DNA of 64,000 nt from Methylophilaceae bacterium (GCA_018398995.1 CP073759.1:1814311-1878310); one strand, 5' to 3'. Numbered from the stretch's first letter, positions 36,176 to 46,880 are shown. Translations and numbers: made by a program. The notes: generated by a model from the sequence alone, not told the origin.

Positions 36176-37837
36176 TTATTTTGTGTGGTTGATGACTTGA
36201 TTGCGACCATCTTCTGCAATTTCATCATTATCAATTTTAAAGTTATCTAACTGGATGGTATGGTATTGATCAAAGTATTCTTTTAAGCCTTTTTCTACAC
36301 CTTTATCATAAGTCGGTTTAGCGGTATGCGTTTTCCCCCAAACAACTTTGATGATTTCACCATCTTTTACCACTAGCTCCCCATCTTTGAATACATAACT
36401 GGGCTTGCTAAACATGGCTTCTTTATCATCTTGTTCAGTATATACAGTAATATCTGCCGCGGCGCCTATGCCCAAGTGACCACGATCACCTAATCCAATC
36501 AGTTTAGCTGCGCCTGCACGTGTCATGGTCGCAATTTCATACAATGTATATTCACGTTCAATGGAAGTTAAATTACTCATGGCTTGAGCATCTAAGTTGA
36601 GTTTCGCAAAAGCCTCATCTCGAAAAGGCTTGTCCATCAATAAGCGAATTAAATGCGGATAGCAAGTAAACGGCGCGCCATTGGGGTGGTCGGTTGTCAG
36701 AAAAACACGCCATGGATCTTCTACGCTTAAAAATATCTCTAAACCAATTGCCCATTGCAACGCATTGACATAATTCTCGTCACGGTATTTAAATGGTACA
36801 ACGCCACAGCCAGCATCGCATTCAATGTCCATAATGACGGATTTTTTAGGGTTGGCAAGTTTACTATTTAAGTGCTGCATCATGTTGTCACCTGATGCGG
36901 TGACGGTTTGACCAAATAAAATTTGCCCAACATCGGCAGTAATATGTGGATTATTATTGATTGCTTCTGCTATTTGCGCAGCAGCAGATGAAAACTGCTT
37001 ATCACCTTCTGCGCCATAACTATGAAATTGAATATGCGTTAAATGCATGGGAATGCCATCACTGGCGCCCATGGTGTCAAGTGTCGTTTGGAAATTGCCA
37101 GCTGCGCCTAGATTGTTACAATGCACATGTAGTGGTTTTGCAATGCCGATGTCATGCACAGCGCGGCTTAGGCTTTGTAGAATTTGGCGCGGAGATACTT
37201 GGTAGTGCGCATTATTTTCATCTAAATTTAAGCGGCGCTGATTAAACTTAAAGGCAGAAATGCCGCCAGGATTAACTACTTTGATACCAATTGTTTGTGT
37301 TGCATGCATTGTCCAAGCAACATAATCATTGATTGTTTTTTGGTCGGCTTTTTGGCTGAGTAAGCGCAAAAAATAATCATCATTACCCAGCATGACGTAG
37401 CCACCTTTATCAATCATGGGTGTATCGCCCATTTCCAAGTGCGCTTGGCGCGCATTAATGGCTAAAATGGCAGGCTCAAATGCTGCGGTATAACCCATTT
37501 CAATATAACGCATACCCGTGTTGGTAGTACTTGGGGTGGCATGATGTGTGCAATGCGGCCCACAAATATGCGCTTCAGGCTCTGAGTATTTGAGCGTTTC
37601 TTGATACTCGGGCAACATCATGCGCGCAATATTCACCTTGCCACCACCAATATGGCTATGCATATCAATTGCACCTGCCATCACCACTTTTCCTTTTAAA
37701 TCAATCGTTTCATTGATTTTTTCTGTATCGCTTGGCTTGGCGACAATATAGCCATTACGAATATAAATATCTTCTTTTACGCCATTTTTTTGATGAGCGG
37801 GATCGTATACTTTTGCATTTTTGAGTAGAGTAATCAT
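36176..37837 (-). CDS. fhcA: Formyltransferase/hydrolase complex subunit A (amidohydrolase)
   Basis: Catalytic hydrolase subunit of Fhc, homologous to FmdA/FwdA. Metal-dependent amidohydrolase fold; the HxH motif is His60-Ser-His62 in AIDMHSHIGG. The cysteine/histidine cluster ICGPHCTHH (about 90-98) and DAGCGVVPF (about 332) are family marks. Length 553 is typical. The start ATG overlaps the fhcB stop by 4 nt, implying coupled translation. Confidence 0.96.
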   Translation of the reverse strand: MITLLKNAKVYDPAHQKNGVKEDIYIRNGYIVAKPSDTEKINETIDLKGKVVMAGAIDMHSHIGGGKVNIARMMLPEYQETLKYSEPEAHICGPHCTHHATPSTTNTGMRYIEMGYTAAFEPAILAINARQAHLEMGDTPMIDKGGYVMLGNDDYFLRLLSQKADQKTINDYVAWTMHATQTIGIKVVNPGGISAFKFNQRRLNLDENNAHYQVSPRQILQSLSRAVHDIGIAKPLHVHCNNLGAAGNFQTTLDTMGASDGIPMHLTHIQFHSYGAEGDKQFSSAAAQIAEAINNNPHITADVGQILFGQTVTASGDNMMQHLNSKLANPKKSVIMDIECDAGCGVVPFKYRDENYVNALQWAIGLEIFLSVEDPWRVFLTTDHPNGAPFTCYPHLIRLLMDKPFRDEAFAKLNLDAQAMSNLTSIEREYTLYEIATMTRAGAAKLIGLGDRGHLGIGAAADITVYTEQDDKEAMFSKPSYVFKDGELVVKDGEIIKVVWGKTHTAKPTYDKGVEKGLKEYFDQYHTIQLDNFKIDNDEIAEDGRNQVINHTK

Positions 37838-39033
37838 GTTATTAAGGCATCCAATTTTGTCATCACGTCGGCCAGTGTTGGCAACGCACTTTCTCGTGTT
37901 TTTTTAAGCGGTAAAACAACAGAAGAATCTACCCTAAATAAAGTGCCTGAACAATCTAGCCCTGGAGTTGCCACAGGTATAAACACAGCTGGTGGTGTTG
38001 CAAAATGCAGATTGCTGTTACCTATCACAATCGCTGGTGCGGTTGTTGAGGGGAGTGATTTTTCGTGGCTGAAACTATTAATCCAAACCATGGCATCATG
38101 TTGCGTTAGATCGTGTTCAGCTGGCGCTAACGCGCTTAACCATGTATGTGCATAATTGACTGTGGTGTCACCATCACTTCCACCAAGTGCCAGTCCCATC
38201 GCGCGACTATGTTCATTTAAAGCGGCAACACTTTCAATAATATTTTGAATCGTTAGTTCGGCGTGTGGATAGTCTAACGCCTTAGCGACCCAGATAAGCA
38301 CAGCATATTTGGCTTGTCTTAAGCGTTCTGCTAGTGCTTGCAATTCAGCAACAGCAATGCCAGCCACTACCGTTGTATTGAGCGTTTTATGTTGAATTAA
38401 CGCATGTAAAGCAGCGGTAACTTCAGGTAGTGATTTTGTTGCGCACGGCAGAATCGTTGGTTGTTTGCCTGTTGGAGAGATGCCAGGATGCGTGTTTAAG
38501 TGTTCACCACCCAAATAAATCACATCGCGTGCTTGCGGATCAGTAAATAACGCATGTTTATTCCAAACATACCGTTCAAAAAAGCGCGGGTTGTGGCTGA
38601 TCATGTCAGATCCGATACAGACAATCACATCGGCGCGGTTTTTTACTTCTGTCAATGTGGTGGTTTGCCAGCCTTTGCTTTGTAATACTTTTGTATTGCG
38701 CCACGTACTTTGCGCATTCATGTGCATCATCGGTGCTTTTAGCTTTTGAGCAGTATGAAAAACAGCTCTGAAGCCTGTTAAATCGGTGCTTAATCCAGTA
38801 AAAATTGGATTGCTAGCCGTGTTTAAAATCGCCGCTGCTTTTTTGATTGCCACTGCAAGATCCACTGGTTTGCCAGTTACGCTAGGCAGCACAATATTTG
38901 ATGGCTGGGTAAAAAAAGTGACGCTTTTAGCACAAGCGTTTTGTAATTGGTTGTTAATCAAAATATCATCGCACAGTAAGCCACAAGCGGGGCATGTGAC
39001 AGCAGTGAGATGGTGATCAGTTAATGTTTGCAT
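37834..39033 (-). CDS. fhcB: Formyltransferase/hydrolase complex subunit B
   Basis: Homologue of the molybdopterin-binding subunit B of formylmethanofuran dehydrogenase; in methylotroph Fhc this subunit is known to have no redox role. The N-terminal CPACGLLCDDI (Cys14, Cys17, Cys21) keeps the CxxCxxxC pattern, with a further Cys at about 34. Start taken at ATG 39033: a predicted promoter at 39083-39110 would place transcription start near 39076, downstream of the alternative start at 39093. Length 399. First gene of fhcBADC. Confidence 0.93.
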   Translation of the reverse strand: MQTLTDHHLTAVTCPACGLLCDDILINNQLQNACAKSVTFFTQPSNIVLPSVTGKPVDLAVAIKKAAAILNTASNPIFTGLSTDLTGFRAVFHTAQKLKAPMMHMNAQSTWRNTKVLQSKGWQTTTLTEVKNRADVIVCIGSDMISHNPRFFERYVWNKHALFTDPQARDVIYLGGEHLNTHPGISPTGKQPTILPCATKSLPEVTAALHALIQHKTLNTTVVAGIAVAELQALAERLRQAKYAVLIWVAKALDYPHAELTIQNIIESVAALNEHSRAMGLALGGSDGDTTVNYAHTWLSALAPAEHDLTQHDAMVWINSFSHEKSLPSTTAPAIVIGNSNLHFATPPAVFIPVATPGLDCSGTLFRVDSSVVLPLKKTRESALPTLADVMTKLDALIT

Positions 39034-39082
39034 GAATATATTTTCTGTATGCCCAATGACGCAGCAATGATTAAGTCTCCCT

Positions 39083-39110
39083 ATCATAAACAAAAATAAT
39101 AGGCTGTAAA
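39083..39110 (-). promoter_or_regulatory. Predicted sigma70 promoter of fhcBADC
   Basis: Minus strand: TTTACA (39110-39105), 16-nt spacer, TATGAT (39088-39083), each 5/6 to consensus. Leader of about 43 nt to fhcB. Confidence 0.6.
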
Positions 39111-39339
39111 CCCATAATAACGCTTAAAAACAAGCTTTATTTGGCTTTTAACAATGTAATGCGCTTTGCGGGGTTAATGTTGATAGAGTGCAAAATGCTG
39201 TCCGCAATGTTAATTGGCTGAAAATAAGCAACAAATTAAAGTTAAATTGGGTTTATTAAAATAGCTAAAAATGTTAATGTTACGCACTTTGTAATACATT
39301 CATTTAGTTGTTGTTTTTTATTATTTTTTTGGAGTTAAC

Positions 39340-39744
39340 ATGGCAGTAGAACGTACCCTTAGCATTATCAAACCAGACGCAGTGGCAAAAAACGTCATTG
39401 GTCAAATCTATACCCGTTTTGAAAACGCTGGTTTGAAAATTGTTGCAGCAAAAATGGCACAATTAACACAAGCAGAAGCAGAAGGTTTTTACGCAGTACA
39501 TAAAGAACGTCCTTTTTTTGCTGATTTGGTTAAATTCATGATTTCTGGCCCTGTTATGATTCAAGCGCTAGAAGGCGAAGATGCTGTGTTGAAAAACCGT
39601 GATTTGATGGGCGCTACTAACCCAAAAGAGGCTGCTGCGGGCACCATTCGTGCTGACTTTGCAGAAAGTATTGATGCAAATGCGGTGCATGGTTCAGATT
39701 CAGCAGAAAACGCTGCTATCGAAATTAAGTATTTCTTTGGCTAA
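39340..39744 (+). CDS. ndk: Nucleoside diphosphate kinase
   Basis: Balances nucleoside triphosphate pools by phosphate transfer from ATP through a phosphohistidine. The active-site signature NAVHGSDS lies near residue 115, and [12 protein letters not shown] starts the protein. Length 134 is slightly below the usual 140-141. GGAG at 39331-39334 precedes the ATG. rlmN follows after 16 nt, the common gene order. Confidence 0.97.
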   Translation: MAVERTLSIIKPDAVAKNVIGQIYTRFENAGLKIVAAKMAQLTQAEAEGFYAVHKERPFFADLVKFMISGPVMIQALEGEDAVLKNRDLMGATNPKEAAAGTIRADFAESIDANAVHGSDSAENAAIEIKYFFG

Positions 39745-39760
39745 TGCGTCCAAGTAAACG

Positions 39761-40876
39761 TTGATTAATTTACTCAATTTCAATCAAAAGCAACTCGCCG
39801 ATTACTTTGTTAGTATCGGCGAGAAACCTTTTCGCGCTAAGCAGTTGATGCGATGGGTTTATCAATACGGCATGACTGATTTAGATCAGATGACGGATAT
39901 TGCAAAAGTATTGCGAGAGAAGTTACGTAATGAAGCCAGCTTTTCCTTGCCAGAAGTGCAATTGGAACAAGCGTCGGATGATGGAACGCGCAAGTGGTTA
40001 ATCGGCGCCAACAACCAAAAAGATGGTACTAGCAGCAGTGTAGAAACCGTATTTATCCCAGAGGATGACCGTGGTACATTGTGTATCTCAAGCCAAGTTG
40101 GTTGCGCACTTGAATGCACCTTTTGCAGCACAGGTAGACAAGGGTTTAATCGCAATTTAACGGTGTCTGAAATTATTGGGCAGCTTTGGATTGCGAATCA
40201 ATCTTTACGCAAAGTGGATGGTTATGACATGCTTGCGCCAACAGATCGCATTATCTCAAACGTGGTGATGATGGGTATGGGTGAGCCATTGGCTAACTAT
40301 GACAATGTCGTGACTGCGATGCAAATTATGCTAGATGATCATGCTTACGGTTTAAGCCGTCGACGTGTGACGTTATCTACCAGTGGATTAGTGCCCCAAA
40401 TGGATAGACTAAAAGAAGATTGCCCAGTTGCGCTGGCTGTTTCCTTACATGCACCTAATGACAGGCTTCGTGATGAGATTGTGCCAATTAATAAAAAATA
40501 CCCCATTAAAGAACTGATGGCGGCATGTGAGCGTTACTTAGTGAAAGCGCCCCGTGATTTCGTCACCTTTGAATATGTGATGTTAGATGGTGTTAATGAC
40601 ACGGTGGAGCATGCACATCAACTATTAGAAGTGGTCAGAAATGTGCCATGCAAGTTTAATTTGATTCCATTTAATCCTTTTCCTAATAGCGGTTATGGTA
40701 CATCTACGCCTAACCACATACGCGTGTTTAAAGATATTTTAATGCATGCAGGTTATGTTGTTACCGTGCGTAAAACCCGTGGTGAAGATATTGATGCAGC
40801 TTGCGGTCAATTGGCTGGCAAGGTGCTAGACAAAACTAACCGTAGTGCGAAATTTGTGCCTATTGAGGTGATGTAA
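39761..40876 (+). CDS. rlmN: Dual-specificity RNA methyltransferase RlmN
   Basis: Radical SAM enzyme that methylates A2503 of 23S rRNA and A37 of some tRNAs at C2. The cluster cysteines are Cys115, Cys119 and Cys122 (CALECTFC); [12 protein letters not shown] (about 172) follows. The second active-site cysteine region [12 protein letters not shown] is near 345. Start is TTG 39761; the ATG at the ndk end is out of frame. Overlaps pilW by one base (TAATG). Confidence 0.95.
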   Translation: MINLLNFNQKQLADYFVSIGEKPFRAKQLMRWVYQYGMTDLDQMTDIAKVLREKLRNEASFSLPEVQLEQASDDGTRKWLIGANNQKDGTSSSVETVFIPEDDRGTLCISSQVGCALECTFCSTGRQGFNRNLTVSEIIGQLWIANQSLRKVDGYDMLAPTDRIISNVVMMGMGEPLANYDNVVTAMQIMLDDHAYGLSRRRVTLSTSGLVPQMDRLKEDCPVALAVSLHAPNDRLRDEIVPINKKYPIKELMAACERYLVKAPRDFVTFEYVMLDGVNDTVEHAHQLLEVVRNVPCKFNLIPFNPFPNSGYGTSTPNHIRVFKDILMHAGYVVTVRKTRGEDIDAACGQLAGKVLDKTNRSAKFVPIEVM

Positions 40877-41643
40877 TGCATTCATATCTTAATGGCTTGT
40901 TTGTTGCTATTTTGTTTTGTTTTTTAAGCGCCTGTGAAACCACGGGAAGTCAAGTCGATAATAATGATTATAAGCGTACGGCTATTATTGATAGAGCGCG
41001 CGCGCATACCAATTTAGGCGCTGCTTATTTGCAAAAAAATAAATTGGAAATTGCATTAGATGAGTTTACAAAAGCGGTTGAAATTATGCCAACCTTTGCA
41101 ATGGCTTATAACGGTTTGGCAATGGTAAGATCTGCATTGGGGCAAGATGCAGAAGCTGAGTATAATTTTAAAAAAGCCATTAAGCTAGATGCTTCTATTT
41201 CCGAAACATACAACAATTATGGTACTTTTTTATGTTCACGTGGACGTTATGAGGAATCAATTACACAGTTTTTAGCAGCGGTAAAAAATCCTTTACACGG
41301 CACGCCAAGTGTCGCTTATGCAAATGCAGGCATTTGTTCAAAACGAAACGGCGATATTAAAGGTGCAGAAAGATATTTAAATAAGGCGCTTGAAATTCAA
41401 CCGCTTACCCATGCTGCCGCAGCGCATTTGGCTGATATTCAGTTCAGTCGTGGTGATGCGGTATTAGCAAAGAAAACACTACAAAATGCATTAATTGCTG
41501 CACCAACAGCAGAGGTTTTATGGCTAGCAATAAAGATCGAGCGTTTGCTTGGTGACAAAAATAATGTGGCAAGTTATTCTTTGGAATTGCGCAGAAAGTT
41601 TCCTAACGCTGCTGAAACACAGCTACTGTTAAGTGGTCAATAA
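40876..41643 (+). CDS. pilW: Type IV pilus biogenesis/stability lipoprotein PilW
   Basis: Outer-membrane pilotin-type lipoprotein that supports secretin assembly. Signal peptide with lipobox LSAC (Cys20), then about six TPR repeats (for example AHTNLGAAYLQKNKLEIALDEF). Length 255. The rlmN-pilW-rodZ order is typical in this group. No other pilus assembly gene is nearby. Confidence 0.88.
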   Translation: MHSYLNGLFVAILFCFLSACETTGSQVDNNDYKRTAIIDRARAHTNLGAAYLQKNKLEIALDEFTKAVEIMPTFAMAYNGLAMVRSALGQDAEAEYNFKKAIKLDASISETYNNYGTFLCSRGRYEESITQFLAAVKNPLHGTPSVAYANAGICSKRNGDIKGAERYLNKALEIQPLTHAAAAHLADIQFSRGDAVLAKKTLQNALIAAPTAEVLWLAIKIERLLGDKNNVASYSLELRRKFPNAAETQLLLSGQ

Positions 41644-41664
41644 AACATTAATTGAGGGTTTAAT

Positions 41665-42660
41665 ATGGCACGTAAGCTTAAAACAAGTGAAGCAGAGACT
41701 ACCAAGGTTGATGTTGCAAACAATAACGAATCAGGGCTTGCAGCAATGATCGAAGCTGAAGCCACATCTTCAGTGGAAAAAGTAAATGCTGATTTGCCTC
41801 ATCAAGTAGCGACTTCCGATATGCCTGATGCATGTGGTGGCGCCTTACGCGCTGCACGCCTTGCGCAAAATCTTTCTACGCAAGCGATTGCAAAGCAGTT
41901 GCGATTAGGTAACGTACAGATTGAGGCGCTAGAGCAGAATCAGTTTTCCGCACTACCAGAGCCAACAATTGTGAAGGGATTTATTCGTAACTACGCAAAG
42001 TTGCTTAAGATTCCTGCAGAGCCAATATTAGCCGCTTATGCTGAGATAATGCCAAAAACTGATCAGTATGCTTTTGCTTTGGGGCCTGGTATTAATATGA
42101 AAATGTCAGAAAATAATAAATTAAGCAGCACCCGCTATCTCATATTCACTTTGCTCGTTTTGGTCATGTTAGTCGGATGGTTTTTTTATCAACATTACAT
42201 GCAACAACCTGATGCAGTGAATCCCTCGCCTGAGGTTGCTGATAGCTTTCCTGAAGAACTTGCCTTAGAAATGCCAGAAGCACAAGTGTCAGCAAATGAT
42301 ATGGCGATCGCTGATAATACACTCGTAGAAAATCAGTTTTCTGAAACTGATGTGGACACACAAGATGACGATACGCAAGTTCAGGCAGAATTGGCAACAG
42401 ACGCTACTTCGGTCATTGCTGCGACGCGATTAGTATTTAATGCAAAACAAGAAACGTGGCTAAGTGTTGTGAATCAGTCTGGTGAAGAGGTTTATAACAA
42501 AATATTGTATGCTGGAAAACGCGAGATTGTAGATGTTGAAGACCCTGCGGAGATTGTTGTGGGTAATGCGCAGGGAGCAACGCTGACAATTGATGGTGAA
42601 TCGATGGATCTGGCTCCGTACACACGTATGAATGTTGCGCGTATTCGATTAAATCCTTAG
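41665..42660 (+). CDS. rodZ: RodZ-like cell-shape protein (helix-turn-helix, DUF4115)
   Basis: Bitopic inner-membrane protein that links MreB to the elongation machinery. N-terminal about 50 residues are polar and poorly conserved; the HTH_25 domain follows (LRAARLAQNLSTQAIAKQLR ... about 62-125), then a transmembrane helix (about 153-172), an acidic linker and the DUF4115 periplasmic domain (about 255-331). GAGGG before ATG. ispG follows after 46 nt. Confidence 0.9.
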   Translation: MARKLKTSEAETTKVDVANNNESGLAAMIEAEATSSVEKVNADLPHQVATSDMPDACGGALRAARLAQNLSTQAIAKQLRLGNVQIEALEQNQFSALPEPTIVKGFIRNYAKLLKIPAEPILAAYAEIMPKTDQYAFALGPGINMKMSENNKLSSTRYLIFTLLVLVMLVGWFFYQHYMQQPDAVNPSPEVADSFPEELALEMPEAQVSANDMAIADNTLVENQFSETDVDTQDDDTQVQAELATDATSVIAATRLVFNAKQETWLSVVNQSGEEVYNKILYAGKREIVDVEDPAEIVVGNAQGATLTIDGESMDLAPYTRMNVARIRLNP

Positions 42661-42706
42661 GCGTTTAAGCCACTTTTATTAAATTAAATGAGAGTATTGT
42701 TCAATA

Positions 42707-43987
42707 ATGCGTAAAAAAACACGGCAGGTAATGGTTGGTCATGTACCCGTTGGCGGTGGCTTATTCGGTACAGTATCAGCGCCAGTTGTAGTGCAGAGTA
42801 TGACCAATACCGATACAGCTGATGCAAAAAGTACAATAGAGCAGGTCTATGCTTTATGGCAAGCAGGCAGTGAAGTTGTTCGTATTACGGTTAACTCTCC
42901 CGAAGCGGCAGCGCAGGTTGGTGCCATTCGGCAAGGATTAGATGCCTTGGGTTGTGATGTACCTTTAGTGGGTGATTTTCATTACAACGGACATAAATTA
43001 TTACAAGCCTATCCAGATTGTGCTAAAGCACTCGCTAAATATCGCATTAATCCAGGTAATGTAGGCAAAGGCAGTAAGCGAGATGAGCAATTTGCTAGCA
43101 TGGTAGAGACTGCCATTCAATATAAAAAAGCGGTGCGTATTGGTGTTAATTGGGGCAGCCTAGATCAAGCCAAGATGGCGCAGATGATGGATGATAATGC
43201 GAAGTCTGCGACACCTTTATCATCTGGTGCGTTAATGCAAGAAGCATTGATACAATCTGCATTAGAAAGCGCCCAACAAGCAGTCGATCTTGGATTAGAT
43301 CCTAATCAAATTATTATCTCGTGCAAAGTGAGCAATGTGCAAGATTTGGTAACCGTGTATCGAACATTAAGTGAGCGTTGTGATTATCCATTGCATTTGG
43401 GGTTAACCGAAGCGGGCATGGGCTCTAAGGGCATTGTGGCATCTACTGCAGCGTTATCTTTGTTACTTCAAGAAGGTATTGGAGACACCATACGCGTGAG
43501 TTTGACACCAGAGCCTAATGAATCGCGCACCAAAGAAGTGGTGGTTGCGCAAGAAATTTTACAAACCATGGGTATTCGCTCTTTCACTCCTTTAGTGACT
43601 GCCTGTCCTGGCTGTGGTCGCACAACTTCCACCTATTTCCAAGAGCTGGCTATGCAAATTCAAGCTTATTTACGCCAGCAGATGCCTGTCTGGAGAGCCG
43701 AATATCCTGGCGTTGCAGAGATGAGTGTGGCGGTGATGGGTTGTGTGGTTAACGGGCCTGGAGAATCTAAATTGGCGAATATCGGTATTAGTTTGCCAGG
43801 CACTGGTGAAATACCAGTCGCCCCAGTTTTTGTTGATGGCGAAAAAACAGTTACCTTAAAAGGTGATTTTATTGCACAAGAGTTTCAAGCTATCGTGGAA
43901 AGTTATGTAAAAAAGAACTACGCGGAAGGCGGTAAACTACGCCAACAGATTGCATCTAAAATTATTCCAATTCAAACAATTAATTAG
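42707..43987 (+). CDS. ispG: 4-hydroxy-3-methylbut-2-en-1-yl diphosphate synthase
   Basis: Fe-S enzyme of the MEP isoprenoid pathway (MEcPP to HMBPP), feeding quinones and the carotenoids made by the crt genes. Cluster cysteines sit in CPGCGRTT (about 302-309) and GCVVNGPGE (about 346). SMTNTDTAD opens the TIM barrel. The long two-domain bacterial form, 426 residues. hisS starts 4 nt after the stop. Confidence 0.96.
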   Translation: MRKKTRQVMVGHVPVGGGLFGTVSAPVVVQSMTNTDTADAKSTIEQVYALWQAGSEVVRITVNSPEAAAQVGAIRQGLDALGCDVPLVGDFHYNGHKLLQAYPDCAKALAKYRINPGNVGKGSKRDEQFASMVETAIQYKKAVRIGVNWGSLDQAKMAQMMDDNAKSATPLSSGALMQEALIQSALESAQQAVDLGLDPNQIIISCKVSNVQDLVTVYRTLSERCDYPLHLGLTEAGMGSKGIVASTAALSLLLQEGIGDTIRVSLTPEPNESRTKEVVVAQEILQTMGIRSFTPLVTACPGCGRTTSTYFQELAMQIQAYLRQQMPVWRAEYPGVAEMSVAVMGCVVNGPGESKLANIGISLPGTGEIPVAPVFVDGEKTVTLKGDFIAQEFQAIVESYVKKNYAEGGKLRQQIASKIIPIQTIN

Positions 43988-43991
43988 CCTA

Positions 43992-45260
43992 ATGAGTCAA
44001 AAAAACCAATTTCAATCGATTAAAGGGTTCTACGATATTTTGCCTGAAGCGACGCCGCTTTGGTTTAAATTAGAAGATATTGCACGTCATGTGCTTACCC
44101 AATATGGGTATCACAATATTCGGATGCCTTTAGTTGAGCCAACAGAGCTTTTTGTACGCAGCGTTGGAGAGCATACCGACATTGTTGAAAAAGAAATGTA
44201 TGCATGGGAAGATAAATTAAATGGTGACAAACTAGTATTGCGACCAGAAGGAACGGCGGGTTGTGTGCGTGCGGTTATTGAGCAAAATCTCACCTATAAT
44301 GGACCTCAACGACTATGGTATATCGGCCCCATGTTTAGACATGAAAATGTACAAAAAGGTCGTCAGCGGCAATTTCATCAAGTTGGTTGTGAAGCGTTTG
44401 GCTTTGATGGACCTGATGTCGATGCAGAACAAATTGTGCTATTGGCGCGTTTATGGCGTGAATTAGGCATTAACGATGTTGAGTTGCAAATTAATAGTAT
44501 TGGCGATGCTGAAGAGCGGTCTGTTTATCGGCAAGCGTTGATTGCTTATTTTGAACAGCATGCTGATTTATTAGATGAAGAGGCAAAGCGGCGTTTATAT
44601 ACAAATCCATTAAGAATTCTTGATACTAAAAATCCACGTATGCAAGCTATTTGCGAAGCCGCGCCAAGGCTGATGGATTGTTTAGGTGATGTTAGTAAAA
44701 CGCACTTTGACAAGCTTTGTCAGCTATTAACAGAGGCTGGTGTTGCCTATGTCGTGAATCATCGGTTGGTACGTGGTTTGGATTATTACAACCGCACCGT
44801 ATTTGAGTGGATCACAACAAAACTGGGTGCGCAAGGCACGATTGCCGGTGGTGGACGGTATGATACTTTGGTTGAAAAGCTTGGTGGTAAGCCAACACCT
44901 GCATGTGGATTTGCAATAGGATTAGAGCGGGTATTTTTATTGATGCAACAATATGGCGTAACAGCCAATAATGTACCTGATCTTTATTTAGTGAATGTTG
45001 GCGAATTAGCAGAATCAAAAGCGTTTAACATAGCTGAAACTTTACGAAGCGCAGGGCTGTCTGTTGTACAGCATGCTGGCGGCGGTAGTTTTAAGACGCA
45101 AATGAAGAGGGCAGATAGAAGTGGTGCACGCTATGCCGCTATTTTGGGTGACGATGAAATGGCTTCAAATGAGATTTCGTTAAAACCATTATTAGAACAA
45201 GGTGAGCAACAACGTTGTCAACTCGATCAAGTTGTTGAAAAAATTAAGATTAAGATATGA
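43992..45260 (+). CDS. hisS: Histidyl-tRNA synthetase
   Basis: Class II aminoacyl-tRNA synthetase. Family motifs: LRPEGTAG (motif 2 approach, about 78), GPMFRHENVQKGRQRQFHQ (about 107), LVRGLDYYNRTVFEW (about 258) and GGGRYDTLVEKLGG (about 286). The C-terminal anticodon domain follows. Start ATG 43992 in MSQKNQFQSIKGF; the open frame continues upstream inside ispG. Overlaps the next gene by 4 nt (ATGA). Confidence 0.97.
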   Translation: MSQKNQFQSIKGFYDILPEATPLWFKLEDIARHVLTQYGYHNIRMPLVEPTELFVRSVGEHTDIVEKEMYAWEDKLNGDKLVLRPEGTAGCVRAVIEQNLTYNGPQRLWYIGPMFRHENVQKGRQRQFHQVGCEAFGFDGPDVDAEQIVLLARLWRELGINDVELQINSIGDAEERSVYRQALIAYFEQHADLLDEEAKRRLYTNPLRILDTKNPRMQAICEAAPRLMDCLGDVSKTHFDKLCQLLTEAGVAYVVNHRLVRGLDYYNRTVFEWITTKLGAQGTIAGGGRYDTLVEKLGGKPTPACGFAIGLERVFLLMQQYGVTANNVPDLYLVNVGELAESKAFNIAETLRSAGLSVVQHAGGGSFKTQMKRADRSGARYAAILGDDEMASNEISLKPLLEQGEQQRCQLDQVVEKIKIKI

Positions 45261-46012
45261 CAGAAAACAAAAGCTTCTTCAATGCAATGACTGTGCTAGG
45301 CTTATTGTTAGCAATTGGCATGGCAAGTGCAGCTTTTATTTTAGGTGTGCAAACTAAACGTGCAGTGATGGGCCAGCAAAGTATTACAGTCAAAGGATTG
45401 GCAGAAAAACCGATTAGCGCAGACACTGCTGAATGGACCATTCATATTGCAGTGGCAAGTCCCACACAATCAGATGCTTTGCAAGAGGTTGCAAAAACAA
45501 GAGAAGTGGTTGAAGGTTTCTTAGAAAAGCAAGGTTTTACAAAAGAAGCCTGGGATGTAGATGTAGAAACGTTAGGCCCGCATTATGAAGAGGTTGTTGT
45601 TGGGGATAACTATAGACAAGTGCAAAAAGGATTCGAAGGCTATCAAACTATCAGAATAGTGACAAAAGATTTGGATAAAATTCAAAAGGCGAATAAAGCA
45701 TTTTTACAATTAAGGGCACAGAATCATCCTGTAATGGCTTATCCGCCTCAATATTTGGTCAGTCATTTAGAAAAAATTAAAATGTCATTAATTGCTGATG
45801 CAACTAAAAATGCACGTGAGCGTGCGACAGAATTTGTCAAGCAAGATGGCGCAAGTGTCGGTGTAATGAAGTCTGCAAGCCAAGGGGCTTTTTATATTCT
45901 ACCTGTTGGAGGTTTGAATGATAGTGACAGTCAATATGGTGGCGTTTATGATAAGACGACAATAGATAAGGTGGCTCGCGTTGTTGTGACGGTTGTCTAT
46001 AACATTGAATAA
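45257..46012 (+). CDS. SIMPL domain protein (DUF541)
   Basis: One N-terminal transmembrane helix (about residues 9-31), then a periplasmic SIMPL/DUF541 domain beginning with ITVKGLAEKPISADTAEW. Family members (YggE, BP26) are envelope proteins often tied to oxidative stress; mechanism unknown. Length 251. Its start overlaps hisS, so it is in the same transcript. Confidence 0.82.
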   Translation: MTENKSFFNAMTVLGLLLAIGMASAAFILGVQTKRAVMGQQSITVKGLAEKPISADTAEWTIHIAVASPTQSDALQEVAKTREVVEGFLEKQGFTKEAWDVDVETLGPHYEEVVVGDNYRQVQKGFEGYQTIRIVTKDLDKIQKANKAFLQLRAQNHPVMAYPPQYLVSHLEKIKMSLIADATKNARERATEFVKQDGASVGVMKSASQGAFYILPVGGLNDSDSQYGGVYDKTTIDKVARVVVTVVYNIE

Positions 46013-46043
46013 CGTTTGCCTAAATACATAAGATAATCATCCA

Positions 46044-46880
46044 ATGACCGAAATTTTAAACATAGCACATTTAAATGTCACCTTAAAAAAAGATCCTTCA
46101 CGCGTGTTAGTCAAGGATACTTCGTTTAAATTGTCTGCTGGAAAAACAACCTGCATTGTGGGTGAATCTGGCAGTGGTAAAAGTTTAACAGCACTTACCA
46201 TTATGGGGCTACTTTCTAATCAACTTGCCGCATCGGGCCAAGTATTTTTTAATGGTCAAGACATTACCAAGCTAGATAATAAAGCGATGCAAAAAATCCG
46301 GGGTGCACAAATTGGCATGATTTTTCAAGAGCCAATGACTTCGCTTAATCCAGTATTAACAGTAGGCTTTCAAATTGGTGAAGTGCTTAAAGCGCATTTA
46401 AATTTAAAAGGCGATGCACTTAAGTTAAGAATTGAAAAGCTACTTTTACAAGTTGGTATTCCGGCGGAGCGCGCTCATAGCTATCCAGATGAGCTGTCTG
46501 GTGGGCAACGACAACGCGTCATGGTGGCAATTAGTATTGCTTGTGAGCCAGCTTTGCTAATAGCAGATGAGCCAACCACCGCTTTAGATGTGACAGTACA
46601 GGCACAAATTCTGAAACTATTAGATGAGTTAAAAACCCGTATGAAAATGGCAATGTTATTTATCACACACGATTTTGGTGTGGTGTCTGATATTGCTGAT
46701 GATGTGATTGTGATGTTCAAGGGCGAAATTGTAGAGGCGGGGACTAAACAACAAGTGTTAGAAAACCCTCAACATCCTTATACACAAGCCTTATTAAATT
46801 GTGTGCCGGACTTAGAAGGCAAAAAAACATTAAAACCAATCGATTATGCTTGGCTAAAGACAGGTGAGGTGGCTCAATAA
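46044..46880 (+). CDS. Oligopeptide-type ABC transporter ATPase (DppD/OppD-like)
   Basis: Complete nucleotide-binding domain: Walker A GESGSGKS (about 39-46), Q-loop FQEPMTSLNP, signature LSGGQRQR (about 152), Walker B LLIADEPTTALD and the H-loop THDFG. The C-terminal oligopeptide-transporter extension (NPQHPYTQALL) is present without the usual Fe-S-like cysteines. It forms a pair with the next gene (TAATG overlap). No permease or binding protein is encoded nearby. Confidence 0.9.
   Translation: MTEILNIAHLNVTLKKDPSRVLVKDTSFKLSAGKTTCIVGESGSGKSLTALTIMGLLSNQLAASGQVFFNGQDITKLDNKAMQKIRGAQIGMIFQEPMTSLNPVLTVGFQIGEVLKAHLNLKGDALKLRIEKLLLQVGIPAERAHSYPDELSGGQRQRVMVAISIACEPALLIADEPTTALDVTVQAQILKLLDELKTRMKMAMLFITHDFGVVSDIADDVIVMFKGEIVEAGTKQQVLENPQHPYTQALLNCVPDLEGKKTLKPIDYAWLKTGEVAQ

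Noticed and set aside
37834-39033. fhcB as an active molybdenum or tungsten formylmethanofuran dehydrogenase
   Set aside because: The gene set is the methylotroph Fhc type (FhcA, B, C, D with Ftr-like D), where subunit B is known to be non-redox. No electron-transfer subunits accompany it.
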